Source: Casuarina equisetifolia
Taxonomy: Eukaryota > Streptophyta > Magnoliopsida > Fagales > Casuarinaceae
Length of the DNA: 64,000 nt
Direction of reading: 5' to 3'
Assembly: GCA_028551475.1 (NCBI GenBank)
Contig: CM052362.1
Span: forward strand, 7,501,354 to 7,565,353
This document shows positions 1 to 11,065 of the stretch, piece after piece (the first letter of the stretch is position 1; each line of letters opens with the position of its first letter). The position numbers and the translations under genes were made by a program. The notes beneath the pieces are model-generated. The model ran no database searches. It saw only the letters and a list, made by a program, of their open reading frames with translations, and was not told the origin of the DNA.

Positions 1-1832
1 AGTTGGCCGATGACAATCATAATTTGTTGAAATTGATCACTAGAAATGGTTTTAGTTTGAGCTGCCAATCAAAGGGCAAAATGGTCTTTTTCTTTTTTGT
101 TAGAATCGGCAGGTTTTCTGTGTAATTTCCAGCAGGTGTCCTTGGTGTGGTTGCTTTACTTACAATGTTCACAAAAACGAAAGTTTGGGCCTCGAGAGTT
201 GGAGTTTGGGTCGTGAGAGTTCAACCTGTTAGAGTGGCTTGAAGAGAAACGTAGCCCAACCCATATGTGCTATTAACTGCAAGCGCAGTTATGGTGTGGT
301 AAGGGCCATCCAAGGTATGGTAAGGCACCAAAAGATCATAACTGTCCAAAGTAGGGTTTTGATTTGAGTTGTTGAAGACAAGAGGGGGCACAAAAGAAGG
401 GCTCATTGTTGAGAGACCTAACAATGAGTGGCCTTCCGAGGCCTTCGCAGTAGCCACGTGAGCGCACTAGGATGGAGTCGCATAAGCGGACAGAAGGATA
501 GTGTCACCAACTCAGATGTATTTCGATGAAGCGAGCTGCTGGCTTTCTTCCTGAACGGCAAGGTTGTAGAGGTGGCGCAACATCAGCAACGAATCCATAG
601 CTAGGATGTGGCAGCAGAACGGGAGAAAACTTTCGTTGAGGATCAACAAAAAATGGGTAACTCATTGATTTTCCTTAATCTGCTAATATTGTTGCAGGGT
701 GGAGTCCAATCCTTCAAGTGGCTCTTCGGCGAGATCGATCTCGTTCCAGAAAGCAAAGACATGGTTGAATAGAACCGTAACGGCAAGATCTCCCTGTTTT
801 AATTCGGCTAGAGATTGATGAAGGTTGAATAATTTGGCATGATCGGTTTGGCCAAACATCTTGACAAGATTTAGCCAAAAAAACCCTAGCGTCTTCCGTG
901 GGAGGAAGACTAGCAACAATTTCCAGTGAGAGATAGTTGCCGATCTAGGTGCAAACAAGGTGGTTGCATTTGCGCCATTGACGGGTGAGGTGTTCGTCGG
1001 CCAATATGGGTACAGTACCATCGATGAAGCCGTCTTTATCCTTGGTGATAAGGCTCGCCAAAAATCGTGTGCCCAAGCGAAGTAGCCATCGGAGCCGATG
1101 AGCGGCTGGGCAATAAGGCGAAGTTTGGGGCCATTAAAAATTACAGTGTAGAGCGGATACCCTGGTTTGATGCGACCGTCGGTAGTGGAGAGAGGGAAAA
1201 AAGTAGGGGCAACATACAGGTAGGGATTTGGACCCGACCCAAGATGCCCAAATCTAGCGAAAGAGGGGCGCGTGAAACCACGCGAGTCCGATTCGGTTTG
1301 CCCTGACCTAGTTGAAAAAACGGGTGCAAACCGAGATGGCTGGAGCAGGCTAGAGAGATCAGATGGGCTCAAAAGTTGGGAGCCCGTGAGGGAAGAGCCC
1401 GTGAGGGAAGAGGCCGTGAGGCTGGGCTCGGTGAAGGGCTGTGAGTTGGGGAAAAGGCTGCCATAAGAGAGACTCTAGCCAGCCCACCATTGAGCAAGTT
1501 GGTCTTGGGTGGTAAAAAGGAGTCTGGTGGGCTTGAAGAAAGTTGGATGGGGCCCAGGGGAACGACAGGGGTGATGCTAGTGGAGAAAGAAGAATCAGGG
1601 AGTGCAGAATAGGGTAAAACATCATTGGCAGAGGCGGGTTGGGTCGACATGGTAAGGGTAAAGGTAAGTAAGTTGATTTACGGGAATTTGTTTTGAGAAA
1701 AAAAAAACTGATTTCCACACTAGAGAGGGCTAATGTTGTTTTGCAGGTAAGATAGTCCTACAATTAAGCCTGAAGAGGGGGAAATTGAGAGAAAAAAATG
1801 GCGGAAGCGGTTTAGGTTAAAATCGAAACCGA

Positions 1833-1846
1833 GGTCTTAGATACCA
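1833..1846 (-). promoter_or_regulatory. Primer-binding site (initiator Met tRNA type)
   Basis: The minus strand reads TGGTATCTAAGACC immediately after the LTR's terminal CA. It resembles the TGGTATCAGAGC primer-binding site used by most plant copia elements, with a few differences. Confidence 0.7.
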
Positions 1847-2095
1847 TGTAAGAAGGTAAGAAAGAGAAAAGGTTGGGAAGAATTTCTTCTATTAAGCTTA
1901 TAGACCTACTATACATAGTGTCTAATATATAATACAATGGTGAACCACATTTGTGGAAAGACTAATAAATACAAATATTCTCAAATATAAATGAAGAATA
2001 ATTACCCAAATAACGTGATTCATTCCTAAGTAAATACATCATCTAAGGAAACATAATAGATTTCGAGATACTAATAAAGACACGTATCTCCAACA
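1847..2095 (-). repeat. 5' LTR of the left-edge copia element
   Basis: On the minus strand the repeat begins TGTTGGAGATACG and ends TTCTTACA, giving TG...CA ends about 249 bp apart. It is followed directly by a primer-binding-site-like TGGTATCTAAGACC. Flanking DNA at 2096-2100 (tccac on the plus strand) would be one target-site copy. The partner LTR is outside the window. Confidence 0.75.
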
Positions 2096-3400
2096 TCCAC
2101 AACCACTTTAAGTTCCTTTCTCGCTTTTGGTAACCCTAACTTTATTGTTCTTTTGTTCTTTTCCGGTTTGCTTTTGTTATATAATTATGGATTTCGAAAA
2201 TATAAAATAAATTATGGTGATGGGCTATTGAAGACCATTTGAAAGCATTTGGTACTTTTAACTTTGATTTAGCATTAAAAACTTACTTGTGCAATTGAAA
2301 GTAAATACTACTTAGGACTAAGAAATTTCAATTTTAACATCAAATGCATGTATGGGTGTAAGTATCTAAAAAATTAAAAATAAAAATAAAATTAACAATG
2401 ATTTAATGTCAAAAGAACAACACAACTTGCAAAAGGTATGAAGAAATCTACTTTGGGGGGGTGACCGCATTTGAGGGTGTGTTGTCTCAAATTATCTCAA
2501 TTGGAATTAGAGACAATGTCTGTTACTTCATTCCATTAAAGAAGCTTAATCTAAGCAATTTATAGTAGTGAGGCACTAATTAAGCTTCTAGACTATTCTT
2601 TTGATTTATTCATATGACTCCCTAAAGGTTTACATTGCCACTTTTAGGTCTAGATCTTGGTCTACTTTTCTTGATTTCTTGCCTTTAGTTAGATTGATTG
2701 CTAGGTCTCTTTTAGTTTATTAATGAAAAGTAGTTGGCAATAGCCTTAGAGTGATATTTGCAAAAAAAAGCATTTGATAAGGATGACACCTTGAGCCTAA
2801 ATCTAGTGTCAACAAGATGATTTAAGTAGACTTTATATCATATAATTATATATACAAGTTATGTCACACCAAAAAGAACCACTAAAAGGAGAATTATGAC
2901 AAAATCATGCATGAATGCACTTAAAATCGAGTGCATTAAATTAAATATAATGTTTAACTAGAAGGAATATATAGTTTTTATGTGTTAATGCCCATAAAAC
3001 CTACCATGTCAACTACATCACATGGGTCCAACACAATTGCCACTTCCACGCCCAATGTCATATTAGCCATAGCCACATCAACATTGTCTTTAACGAAGCC
3101 CAATTCTATGCGATTGTGATTGTTGTCACTACCACCTATTCCAACAATTTGATGAATTTTGATTTTTGATTAATGTGTTTCCATTTATGATTCTTTCAAT
3201 AATTGTATATATTTCGATCTAAATCAGACTTATAGTGTATGGAGTTTTGAACCAAGGGAAACTATATATTTTTTCCCTATTTGTTTGATTATTATGCCAT
3301 CTTTAGGTTTCCCACCAATTGATCCTCCAATCTTAACTTGAAATTAGAAAGCCATTAGTCAATGCCTCCATTGAACCATTTATGGATTCTTCCACCTATT
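2096..3400. other. Intergenic, no gene recognised
   Basis: AT-rich DNA right of the copia LTR. I see no coding pattern, RNA gene or clean repeat. The last few hundred bases may be the badly decayed start of the copia relic that becomes recognisable from about 3400. Confidence 0.5.
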
Positions 3401-4700
3401 TGAATTCACCGTGACTCCTTATGTGATGCAAATTTTGTCATTTGGAATACCCACCGAGCCCCCTTTCTCATCTCCCTATTAACTCCATTTCATCAGTGGT
3501 GGGTCTAAACCTACTCCACCAAAAACCCTAGCCACTATATGCAACATGTATCTGTTAAATCTGACCTATACCACTTGGCTCATCGGAGACTAAAAGGTAC
3601 TTAGCTGGATTCTAGCCACCAATACTAACTCTGTCATCACTCAATTGACACACCATAAAATTACTGCTAAAGTTTGGTAGTATCTTTCAACCTTTTATAA
3701 GGCATAGTCTTCCAACTAATTATTACCCATTTTAAGCCCAATTTCCCTCACAAGCTTACTATTCAAACTTTACCACCCTTTATAGCCCACTGTGTACCTC
3801 CTCCTAACCCTCCTAACTCCTTTAATGTTGCTTGTTGGCATACTAATTTTAATGCTTCCCATCATGTCACCAATTCTCTTATAGTTCTCTCTAGTGCTAC
3901 TCTTTATACGGACCCTTAGCAATTCATGGTGGATAATTGCATGTCTCTCCCTATCATCCGCACAAATACTTTTCAATCCTCATTTTGTTCATCTAATATC
4001 TTAGTAATGCCATCTTTTACTAAGAATTTAATGTCTGCCTCTAAACTTGCCTCTTAAAATCACTGTATATTCTTTTATTTTGGTCCCTTGTTTTTGGGCT
4101 ATTTCTTTTCATATAGGATAGATTTTACTCCACAGCCATCATAAGTACAGAATTTATCATGTTTCGCCATCTAGAATTACTTTGCCCTGTATTGCTTTCG
4201 TCATGTTGTGTACCAACCCTCTTCTTTGGCATCGTTGCTTGGGCCCTCTTTTCTAACTTTTTTTTTTTCATCTTTTGTGGTCAACATACATAAATTTCAT
4301 TAGTTCATCCTTTATCCCACATACAATGTATGCCCTTAGTAAAAGCCATCACCATTTTGCCCTCATTCCCCCACCACCCTAAAAAAGAAAAAGAAAAAAA
4401 CTCATTCTAGGCCTTCCACCCCTCTTATGCTTGGTCTTTTACTTCCATAGGTGTACCAGAGCTATTTTAATATTTAAGAAATAATTTCAAGTCAGTAAGG
4501 ATGCCACACCATAGTCCTATGGATGGCAATATTCAAAAGAAATCATATTATCATACTCGTATTGCCATATTCAACACTTCATAATCCATACCGTAACTCC
4601 CACAGAGATCTCTAGATTGGTTATTTCTTCCACTGAGCTAACTTGAAGGCCCGGGGGCACGATAACTAGGTCCGCAAGGCTCAAGACTAAAGGAACCAAT
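3400..4700 (+). mobile_element. Degenerate Ty1/copia fragment (gag to pre-integrase)
   Basis: Plus-strand reading gives the copia gag pattern (an LSWILATNTNSVITQL-like stretch near 3600), then the end of the protease region (ILVMPSFTKNLMSASKLAS, near 3998-4053), then a GAG-pre-integrase LWHR core near 4226. The order gag, protease, pre-integrase matches copia. No LTRs were found. It is old, with many breaks. Confidence 0.6.
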
Positions 4701-5274
4701 CCTCCTACTGGCGCTTAGTAGCTGTTGTTGCTATTAATGTGTTCTTTTTTTTTTACTCATCTTGTAATAATTGTTCATTTCATTTCTTTTTGTTTATTCT
4801 TCTTGTGTAAATGAAGACGGGGAAGGAAGCAAATACTGGAACTCCCAATCTAGAAGCACTCCAGGGCACACATAGGAAAAATTTGAGGCCATTCGTAATT
4901 TTAAAATTTTAATACCATAGTCAACCCTTTGTGATTCCCACTTTTGCTCTCTTCACACGTATTCACAAGCTAGTTTAGCTCGTATTTTGGAAACAATTGA
5001 CATTGGTACAATATCTCCAATTAATTCGTCTTGTTAATGGCAAGATGTTCTCAACTAAATTACAAATACCCATGTTAGAAAATATTGGCCCAAATACCCC
5101 TCGTAATATCTTTCTGTCATAACTGACACATTAACAACAAGACAACCTTAAGCTTTAAGCTACAAATGTTACAATTCACATCCATATTTTACAAGCTCAG
5201 ATGCCTCTTTGGGGTTCAACCGATCCCTATTCTCATCATTCCCCCTCTGATTACTTTTGCTCTTCAAACTCACC
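4700..5274. other. Spacer upstream of the PR-10 relic
   Basis: AT-rich spacer between copia debris and the PR-10 start codon. It would hold the former promoter of the PR-10 copy. I cannot point to a convincing TATA box or TSS. Confidence 0.4.
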
Positions 5275-5458
5275 ATGGTTGTTTTCACTTACATTGCTAA
5301 GACGAACTCTGTTATCCCACCAACTAGGTTGTTCAACACCTTTGTCGTAAATGCTAACAACCTCATCCCCAAGGTTGCACCTCACATTGTTAAGAGCATC
5401 GAAAACATCCAAGGACACAAAGGGCCTAAAACTATCAAGAAGATCACCTTCAGTGGAG
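5275..5458 (+). pseudogene. PR-10 relic, exon 1
   Basis: This 184-bp exon has the length and phase-1 end expected for PR-10 genes and is open throughout. The Kozak-like context is caccATGG. An ATG also lies 18 bp upstream in frame, but the family N-terminus (M-V-V-F-T-Y) fixes the start at 5275. Confidence 0.8.
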
Positions 5459-5594
5459 GTTGCTTTTTGCCTTGTACTCCCATGGCAACAATTGTTTAGT
5501 ATTTCACATATACGTTTGTCTCTTTCAGGTTATCAAGCAATCATATACTATTTCTATGCTCAAGAAGCAACGTAATGTCTTTAGATGTGTTTCA

Positions 5595-5911
5595 AGCAAC
5601 CAATTCAAGAATGTAAAGCACATAGTTGTTGAGATTGACTGCATAAACCTCACGCATGGCTATAGTGTGATTATGGGTGACGACTTAAGTAGCACACTTC
5701 AGAGAATCTCTTACAGGACCAAGATAGTGCAACCCCTGACGGGGTATAGTGCAACACCTGATGGGGCTCCATCTTTAGAAAACACCAACAAATACCACTT
5801 CAACGGAGACCTAAGGTCATAGAGGAGCAAATTAACGTTGGGAAAGAAAAGGCTACAAGACTTTTCATGGCCAATGAGAGCTACCTATTGGCAAATCCTG
5901 AAGCCTGTAAT
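5595..5911 (+). pseudogene. PR-10 relic, exon 2 homology
   Basis: This stretch covers beta strands 4-7 and the long C-terminal helix of the Bet v 1 fold. It contains the short tandem duplication near 5727-5773 and a frame change before the C-terminal helix. Downstream, near 5925-5965, short pieces resembling TCCTGAAGCCT and CTTGCAGGACCAA recur, suggesting slipped or patchy duplication of exon 2 sequence. Confidence 0.75.
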
Positions 5912-8500
5912 ACTTTTTTTTGCCATTGCATATCCTGAAGCCTTAATCTCTTGCAGGACCAATCTTATCTCAACCATTGCATATTTTTGTTTGCCAAATA
6001 ATAGTTTATGCTTGCTAATAATATCTTTTCCTCACATTATCCGTAGCTCTCATTTGACTTTGACATTTTAGAAGGGTAGCAAGATGTTAAGTGTCAATGT
6101 CATTTCCCTTTGAATAAATTCGTAGTGAAAGTCAACTTGCAAACGATTGGTCAACTCTTTGTAGTAATGTCAATCTATCAAGACTTCTTTTATCCATTGG
6201 AAATTCCACCTAAGGGCAAAGACGACTTAACCAAGTGATATATCTTGTTCAACACATTTTAGGAGTACCCCGTCCTAGTGTACCGATGACCAAACATTGT
6301 TTAGGACACTCATGCTAAATACTAGTAACTAGTAACTAGTAAAATGGACTAAAATATGCTCTTCACACTGCTTGTTCATTAAATCTCTCGAATTACTAAG
6401 GAAATATCATATTTTTCAAATTTAAGAAAGGTGAAACGAAGAGGTTGCAATCGACCCAAGATTAGCCTCTGAAGAAAAGCCAGCGCAATTGTCTCTAGAC
6501 CACATGTTAGATATCATGCTCTTCTTTTAGATCATTTCATGACCTGACAACCAATATGGCCATGCCGTGGCTTCTAGTAATTTATCCTTCCTTTCCATCT
6601 ACAATATGTGAAAGTTGCGTATGGCAGTCTGGAAAAACACATAAAAGAAAGGTCTAATGAATTAAACCTAATAGTTGAACCAAAGGATTTGTTGGTGGCC
6701 TCGGTTGAGAAGCAGAAACTGTCATTGAATCAAATTCCATTGTCATGTTTTGGTGAATATCGAATCGACACAATAGTCAAGCATTTTGAAAAAGAAGAAA
6801 TGCCAACTATCTAATAAGCCAAATATGGGCATCATTTTAAGTGTAGACACACATGGCATCCAATAGATGATACTTCCAACGTGGAAAGAGCTCGAGAATG
6901 TTAAATAATCCAGCTAGAAATTTTTTAGGATCCCATCTATTCTGACCATATGGTACGGAGCTAATTGATTGGAATGGGTAGGGCTAAATGATTCAAACTG
7001 TTGCGGCTTTCACAAGTATATTGGTACTACTTTAATATTCAAAAAATAATTTCAAGGATGCCATATCTTAGTCGCATGGACTAAGGTGCATTTACAAATA
7101 TTCACTCAAAAAATGTATAAAGACAATGTGAATAGTAAGTTTACTTCCGTGAATCACAGCAAAGTTCTATTGTTCTTCTACTAATTACAGCACAAGAAAG
7201 TCATCACAATCCGCACACAAGTGTATGATTTTTACTGTAATTTTTAGATCAAAACATATATGTTCAGCAAACAATCAACCCCATAGGAAACTTTGTTAGC
7301 GTTCTGATTTGCTGCAGTTGACCGTTGGAGAAAGAATCACCGCATAGCAAACGTAAGAGAGGAGGATTGCAAGAGAGAAATCAAAAGCCCATGAGAAGCG
7401 ATCTATTTCCTTGCACAATCCGTGTTTCAGGTTTTTCGTCTCTTGGACCATTTTCTGTTTCTTCAGAGAAAGCCTTGGATTTGGCCGGCAGCACTTAAAA
7501 CCTCGGACTGGATTGCATTTTAATACATGGATATATTAAAAGAATGTGGAAGTAAAGTATTCTATACAATACAGCTTCTAGTACTAAAAGAATAAATATT
7601 ATTTATCAAAGGTACAGCTCACTATTTTTCATCATTAATAAAAAAATAAAAAAATTCATTCAAGTAAATCAGCAAACCATGAACCGGCAATCTCGGTTGG
7701 AATTCCAAGTGTCCGTCCACTTATGAGTGTGGTATTGGGCTGGTCCAAATGGGTTGGCCTGTGCGTGTATGTTTTGGCTGGCCCAATCAGGTTGCCTTCT
7801 TATTCGACCAATCCAATTGGGTTGAAGACCTACATGTGGGCCCAGCTCCTTGACCTAAAAGCCTTGCTGCAACGTCTCATGCGGACCGCCCAGTTCTTTC
7901 CCCTGCATGCAATGATCACGTTAGATCGCCAGATAAAAAAACGTGACGACCACGTGTGGTAACCCCGTAGATCGAACATTTATACAAAATCCGATTGTTG
8001 GTCAACATTTGTTCTAATTAACAATAAGTAAATGCGTAAATAAACACACATTTTATAAGTTAATATGTCCAGTTTGTAAAGGTATTCTTGACTTAAGAGT
8101 ATTCTTTGAGTCAAATTTTGAGAGATAGTTTCATCGGTCACGAGTTTGAATTTTTTTTTAATATCGGTGTAAAAAAAAAGAAAATTCAATTTGTTCTTTA
8201 GAATTAGAAAATTCATGTTTTTAAGATATACTTCTTAAACTTTAACTTTTTTATTTCATTTGCTTTAAATGTTATAAATCTCATTTTCAACAATAACGTG
8301 TACGATTTTCAAATAATCTGACACAGCCGAACACTCCACAATTTCTTTCCATTGAGTCGCAGAGAAATTCTTCGGTAATAGAAACATTTCACTGGACGGA
8401 ATGCATTTTTTCCATCACGTCCAGAATTTTAGATCGACGGACAGATACCTATCCACGTTTCCGAGTGCACAGATACAATGTGACTTGGACCGCGGACAAT
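5912..8500. other. Intergenic, no gene recognised
   Basis: It holds decayed, unclassified sequence. One open stretch (plus strand, 6608-6811, 68 codons, GSLEKHIKERSNELNL) has no family I recognise. A segment at about 7019-7085 resembles one at 4449-4530. The part from about 7300 is more mixed in base composition and may include promoter DNA of a plus-strand transcript. Confidence 0.4.
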
Positions 8501-8519
8501 ACCCGAACCCAGTTTAAGC

Positions 8520-8789
8520 CCAGTGGACGTTAGATATTTTATTCTCTCTCCACAAGCTCTGGTACGACTCTAGAACAAAATTCCTTCTTTCTTCTTCTCC
8601 TCTCATGCTGGTGTGTTTTCTTTTAAACTTCACCCAGTCGGCATTCTTGCGCATCTGCAAGGACATCTTTTGAGGAGGCGGACGCTTTCTTTTGGTTAAT
8701 CTGATGGCTACGAAAGGCCCTGTGAAGTCTTGAAGAGGATCTAAGGCGCTTCGCAAATGGATTCTCTTTGATATTCTTCCTCTTCTTAG
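8520..8789 (+). other. Candidate 5' exon of an unidentified plus-strand transcript
   Basis: A TATA-like TAGATATTTTATTC (about 8531-8544) precedes a CT-rich stretch typical of plant 5' leaders. The stretch ends at CTTCTTAG followed by a strong donor, GTAAGG (about 8790). Only short reading frames (MLVCFLLNFTQSAF..., MATKGPVKS) occur inside, so this would be untranslated or a uORF-bearing leader. It may be a dead or non-coding transcript. No product is recognised. Confidence 0.3.
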
Positions 8790-9530
8790 GTAAGGTGGAT
8801 ACTGCTTATTATTGTCTTTTTATCTTCGTTTTTCTCCCTGTGGTACTTCATATGCTTTGGTGCATGAGTTCCGCATTTAGCAATGCATGACTAGCTCACA
8901 ACTCAATATTATGTGGTATTTTGTGGTATTTTGTGGTAGATGATAGTGTTGGCTTGTTTAACCTGAATATTTTTGGCATCTCATTTGGAAACCGGATTTC
9001 TGTTTGTTGTCTTAAATCTTGTACGGTGACGGATATATCTTCCACGCCGAACTTATAATTGCCAATGAGAGCTAAATCTTGGGTAGCGATGAGAATTTGT
9101 ACGTGTAAATCGTGACCAGTAATAAGTTGGACAAGGAAACAGCTGATTTGCACATTCTCTCGATCTTTTTATTTATTTATTTTTTTCTCTTGAGAACTTT
9201 AGTATTTATCTCAATTCCACACATTGTTTTATTTTTAATATTTACGTACCTAGCATATGGTCTTTTTAAAGATGTAACTGAGAAGATTTTTCTCCCTCGG
9301 TGCCTTCATTATATTAGATCAGTTGGTTAGGGTTTTCCCGCTTACTTTTAGGGATTAGACGATGTTATCTTTAGTGTGGAATATAGTTTTGCTTAGTCAA
9401 CATCTTACAAACATTTCTGAAAGGCATGAGTGAATATCTGATTTGAAGGCATGGGGTTCTGAAAGCAGTGACGTATTTGAGTACTTCTATAGTTGGTTGA
9501 GATTAGAGGTCCAAGAGTAATTTGTTAGGA

Positions 9531-9633
9531 CCTGTCAATTGGAGACCGAAAATTTTCGTGCATTCTTCATTCTCGGATTTTCAAAGCTCATGAACCAGCC
9601 CAACTGGCTGTTTCAGCAACTCAAGATGACTGG
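9531..9633 (+). other. Exon-like open stretch, unknown product
   Basis: The plus strand reads CQLETENFRAFFILGFSKLM followed by NQPNWLFQQLKMT and a possible GT donor (GTATATTA, at about 9634). The codon composition looks protein-like, but I know no matching family. It could be an exon of the same plus-strand unit as the 8.5-kb leader, or chance. Confidence 0.25.
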
Positions 9634-9710
9634 TATATTAATCATCCTTTTGTCTTCTTTTTATATGTTTTTCATCAAAGTGCATAGCATGCAGATTATT
9701 AAAGCCCTGT

Positions 9711-9842
9711 AGGCTGTGGTAGATGTTGATCATCTGAGACATGTGCAATGTGCTACATTGTTTTATGTGTCAAGGAATTTGGTAAAAGAAGAGTTGCTTT
9801 CTGTAGCAAGTACAAGGATTGAGGAGCTCAAAGAAATGGCTA
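9711..9842 (+). other. Exon-like open stretch, unknown product
   Basis: Directly after a possible acceptor (CCCTGTAG), the plus strand reads VDVDHLRHVQCATLFYVSRN, then KEELLSVASTRIEELKEMAK. The leucine/glutamate-rich end suggests a helix. No family is recognised. The exon upstream would have to end in phase 0, which the 9531-9633 candidate does not clearly do, so the two are not joined here. Confidence 0.25.
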
Positions 9843-9879
9843 AGTTCTTTCAGCATTTATTGTGTAGGCATGGATTTTG

Positions 9880-10690
9880 ACAGATTGGGAAAGTGGAATA
9901 TAATTCTTTTCCATCTATGTTAGGTATGGAAATCTTTTTGTGTGGTTTTTTGTATGGAAGTTTCTGATAGGTTGGGTTTTATTTTATTTATTTCTTCCAT
10001 TGTTGTGTCTGGTCACATTATTCAGTCAGGTTGAATTTTCATCAATATGCAAGTTTTTTGGAGGATTAGGCTTGAAGTTGGTTTTATCTTTTGATTTGCG
10101 GTTTGTTTTTCTCACATGATTTTATGCTGAAAAATGGAATTAAGTTTTTATTTTTATTTTTATTTTTTGGTTCTGGTAAAGAAGTTAGGCCTGATCAGGT
10201 TCAAGAGAGTGGAGTATCATGGCCAAACTGTGGGGTTTTATTGTTTTCTATCTGTCTGAGGCCTCAGAGAAGCAGATATCGATCTGGCTGAAGGGAAAAG
10301 AGAGAAGTAATAGCTAAAGAAAGAAGGGCAAAGCAGAAAAAAAAAAAAACTGCTATAAATGTGGTAAATATAAAAGCCATTTTTTTTTTCTTTTTTTTTT
10401 TTTTCAATCTTTTTACCAAAAGCCTGATGTTAACCCTCGCAATCCTCCATGAAATGGAAGCCAAAGACAAAAAAATGCCTTACAAATGAATTACTGCAGC
10501 AGCAAGAGTAGCCTGCTGTAATATTGAGTGGCGTGAACAATAGTCCCGATGTGAATGATAGGAGTTTACCCTTCTATAATAACTTTTCTTCTTATTGGCC
10601 ATCAGAAAAGAATCCTAACTAGTGAAAGACTTAAGAGTAGAACTGGCCCTACATGCTTTAGGAGCATTTTTTTATTTTATTTTAATCTTT
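9880..10690. other. Intergenic or intronic, poly-T/poly-A runs only
   Basis: No gene is recognised. It contains TTTTTA-type low-complexity DNA near 10147-10170 and A- and T-runs at about 10338-10410. Confidence 0.4.
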
Positions 10691-10693
10691 ATT

Positions 10694-11065
10694 GGTCAAT
10701 AGCTTTAGCTCTGACTTCGGTATTTGGATTCTTTTTTCAGATATGTGCCATAAGTGATAACTAGAAAAGATAGAATTTATGAAGGGTTTGAAGTTTTCAT
10801 GATGGTGGTCTTTTCATGGTGAAGTAATTCTAGAAATGATGCGGAGAACTCCTTTTATTTTCATTTCATATGTTGTTGGTCCATAGCTTTAGCTTTGACT
10901 TTTGTATTGGTATTCTTTTTTCAGATATGCCTTATAGGTGATAACTAGAAAAGATGGAATTTTTGAAGAGTTTGAATTTTTTATTATGGTGGTCTTTTCA
11001 TGGTGAATTAGTTATAGAAATGGTGCGCAAAACTCCTTTCATTTTCTTTTCATACATTGTAGGTC
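10694..11065 (+). repeat. Tandem duplication, two copies of about 183 bp
   Basis: Copy 1 starts at 10694 (GGTCAATAGCTTTAGCTCTGAC) and copy 2 at 10877 (GGTCCATAGCTTTAGCTTTGAC). Shared landmarks in the same order are TTCTTTTTTCAGATATG, GATAACTAGAAAAGAT and GGTGGTCTTTTCATGGTGAA. The copies differ by scattered substitutions and small indels, so the duplication is not recent. Confidence 0.85.

Larger units (their letters stand above)
1..2095 (-). mobile_element. LTR retrotransposon, Ty1/copia, 5' part (LTR, PBS, gag); continues off left edge
   Basis: Read on the minus strand, the order is 5' LTR (2095-1847), primer-binding site, then gag from about 1650 downwards. The gag part has a copia N-terminal module (PLIGSDGYFAWAHDFWRAL, near 1080), the UBN2-type core (LAELKQGDLAVT, near 790) and a CX2CX4HX4C zinc-knuckle pattern ending in CWKLH near 120-180, followed by the copia-type SSDQFQQIM segment at the window edge. 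Pol and the 3' LTR would lie left of position 1. It is a fossil with several breaks. Its LTR partner is off-window, so age cannot be judged by LTR divergence. Confidence 0.85.
5275..5911 (+). pseudogene. PR-10 / Bet v 1 family pseudogene
   Basis: Two-exon relic of a cytosolic pathogenesis-related PR-10 (Bet v 1 fold) ligand-binding protein. Exon 1 (5275-5458, 184 bp) starts at an ATG in good context and reads SVIPPTRLFNTF, NNLIPKVAPHIVKSIE and GPKTIKKITF. It ends at a GT donor after codon 61 plus one base, the classic PR-10 intron position. Exon 2 homology runs from about 5595 (SNQFKNVKHIVVEID) through the GDDLSSTLQRISY core to KEKATRLF and YLLANPEACN near 5911. Defects: no acceptor between 5459 and 5594 keeps the SNQF frame; a roughly 24-bp tandem duplication adds residues in the TKIV...PDG segment (5727-5773); a frame change near 5810-5820 separates GDL from IEEQI; the usual stop after the final Asn is missing. 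The Gly-rich loop reads GHKGP instead of the usual GxGGxG. Confidence 0.85.

Noticed and set aside
683-1718. Minus-strand open frames that look like a proline/serine-rich host protein
   Set aside because: Their motifs and position behind an LTR and primer site identify them as copia gag.
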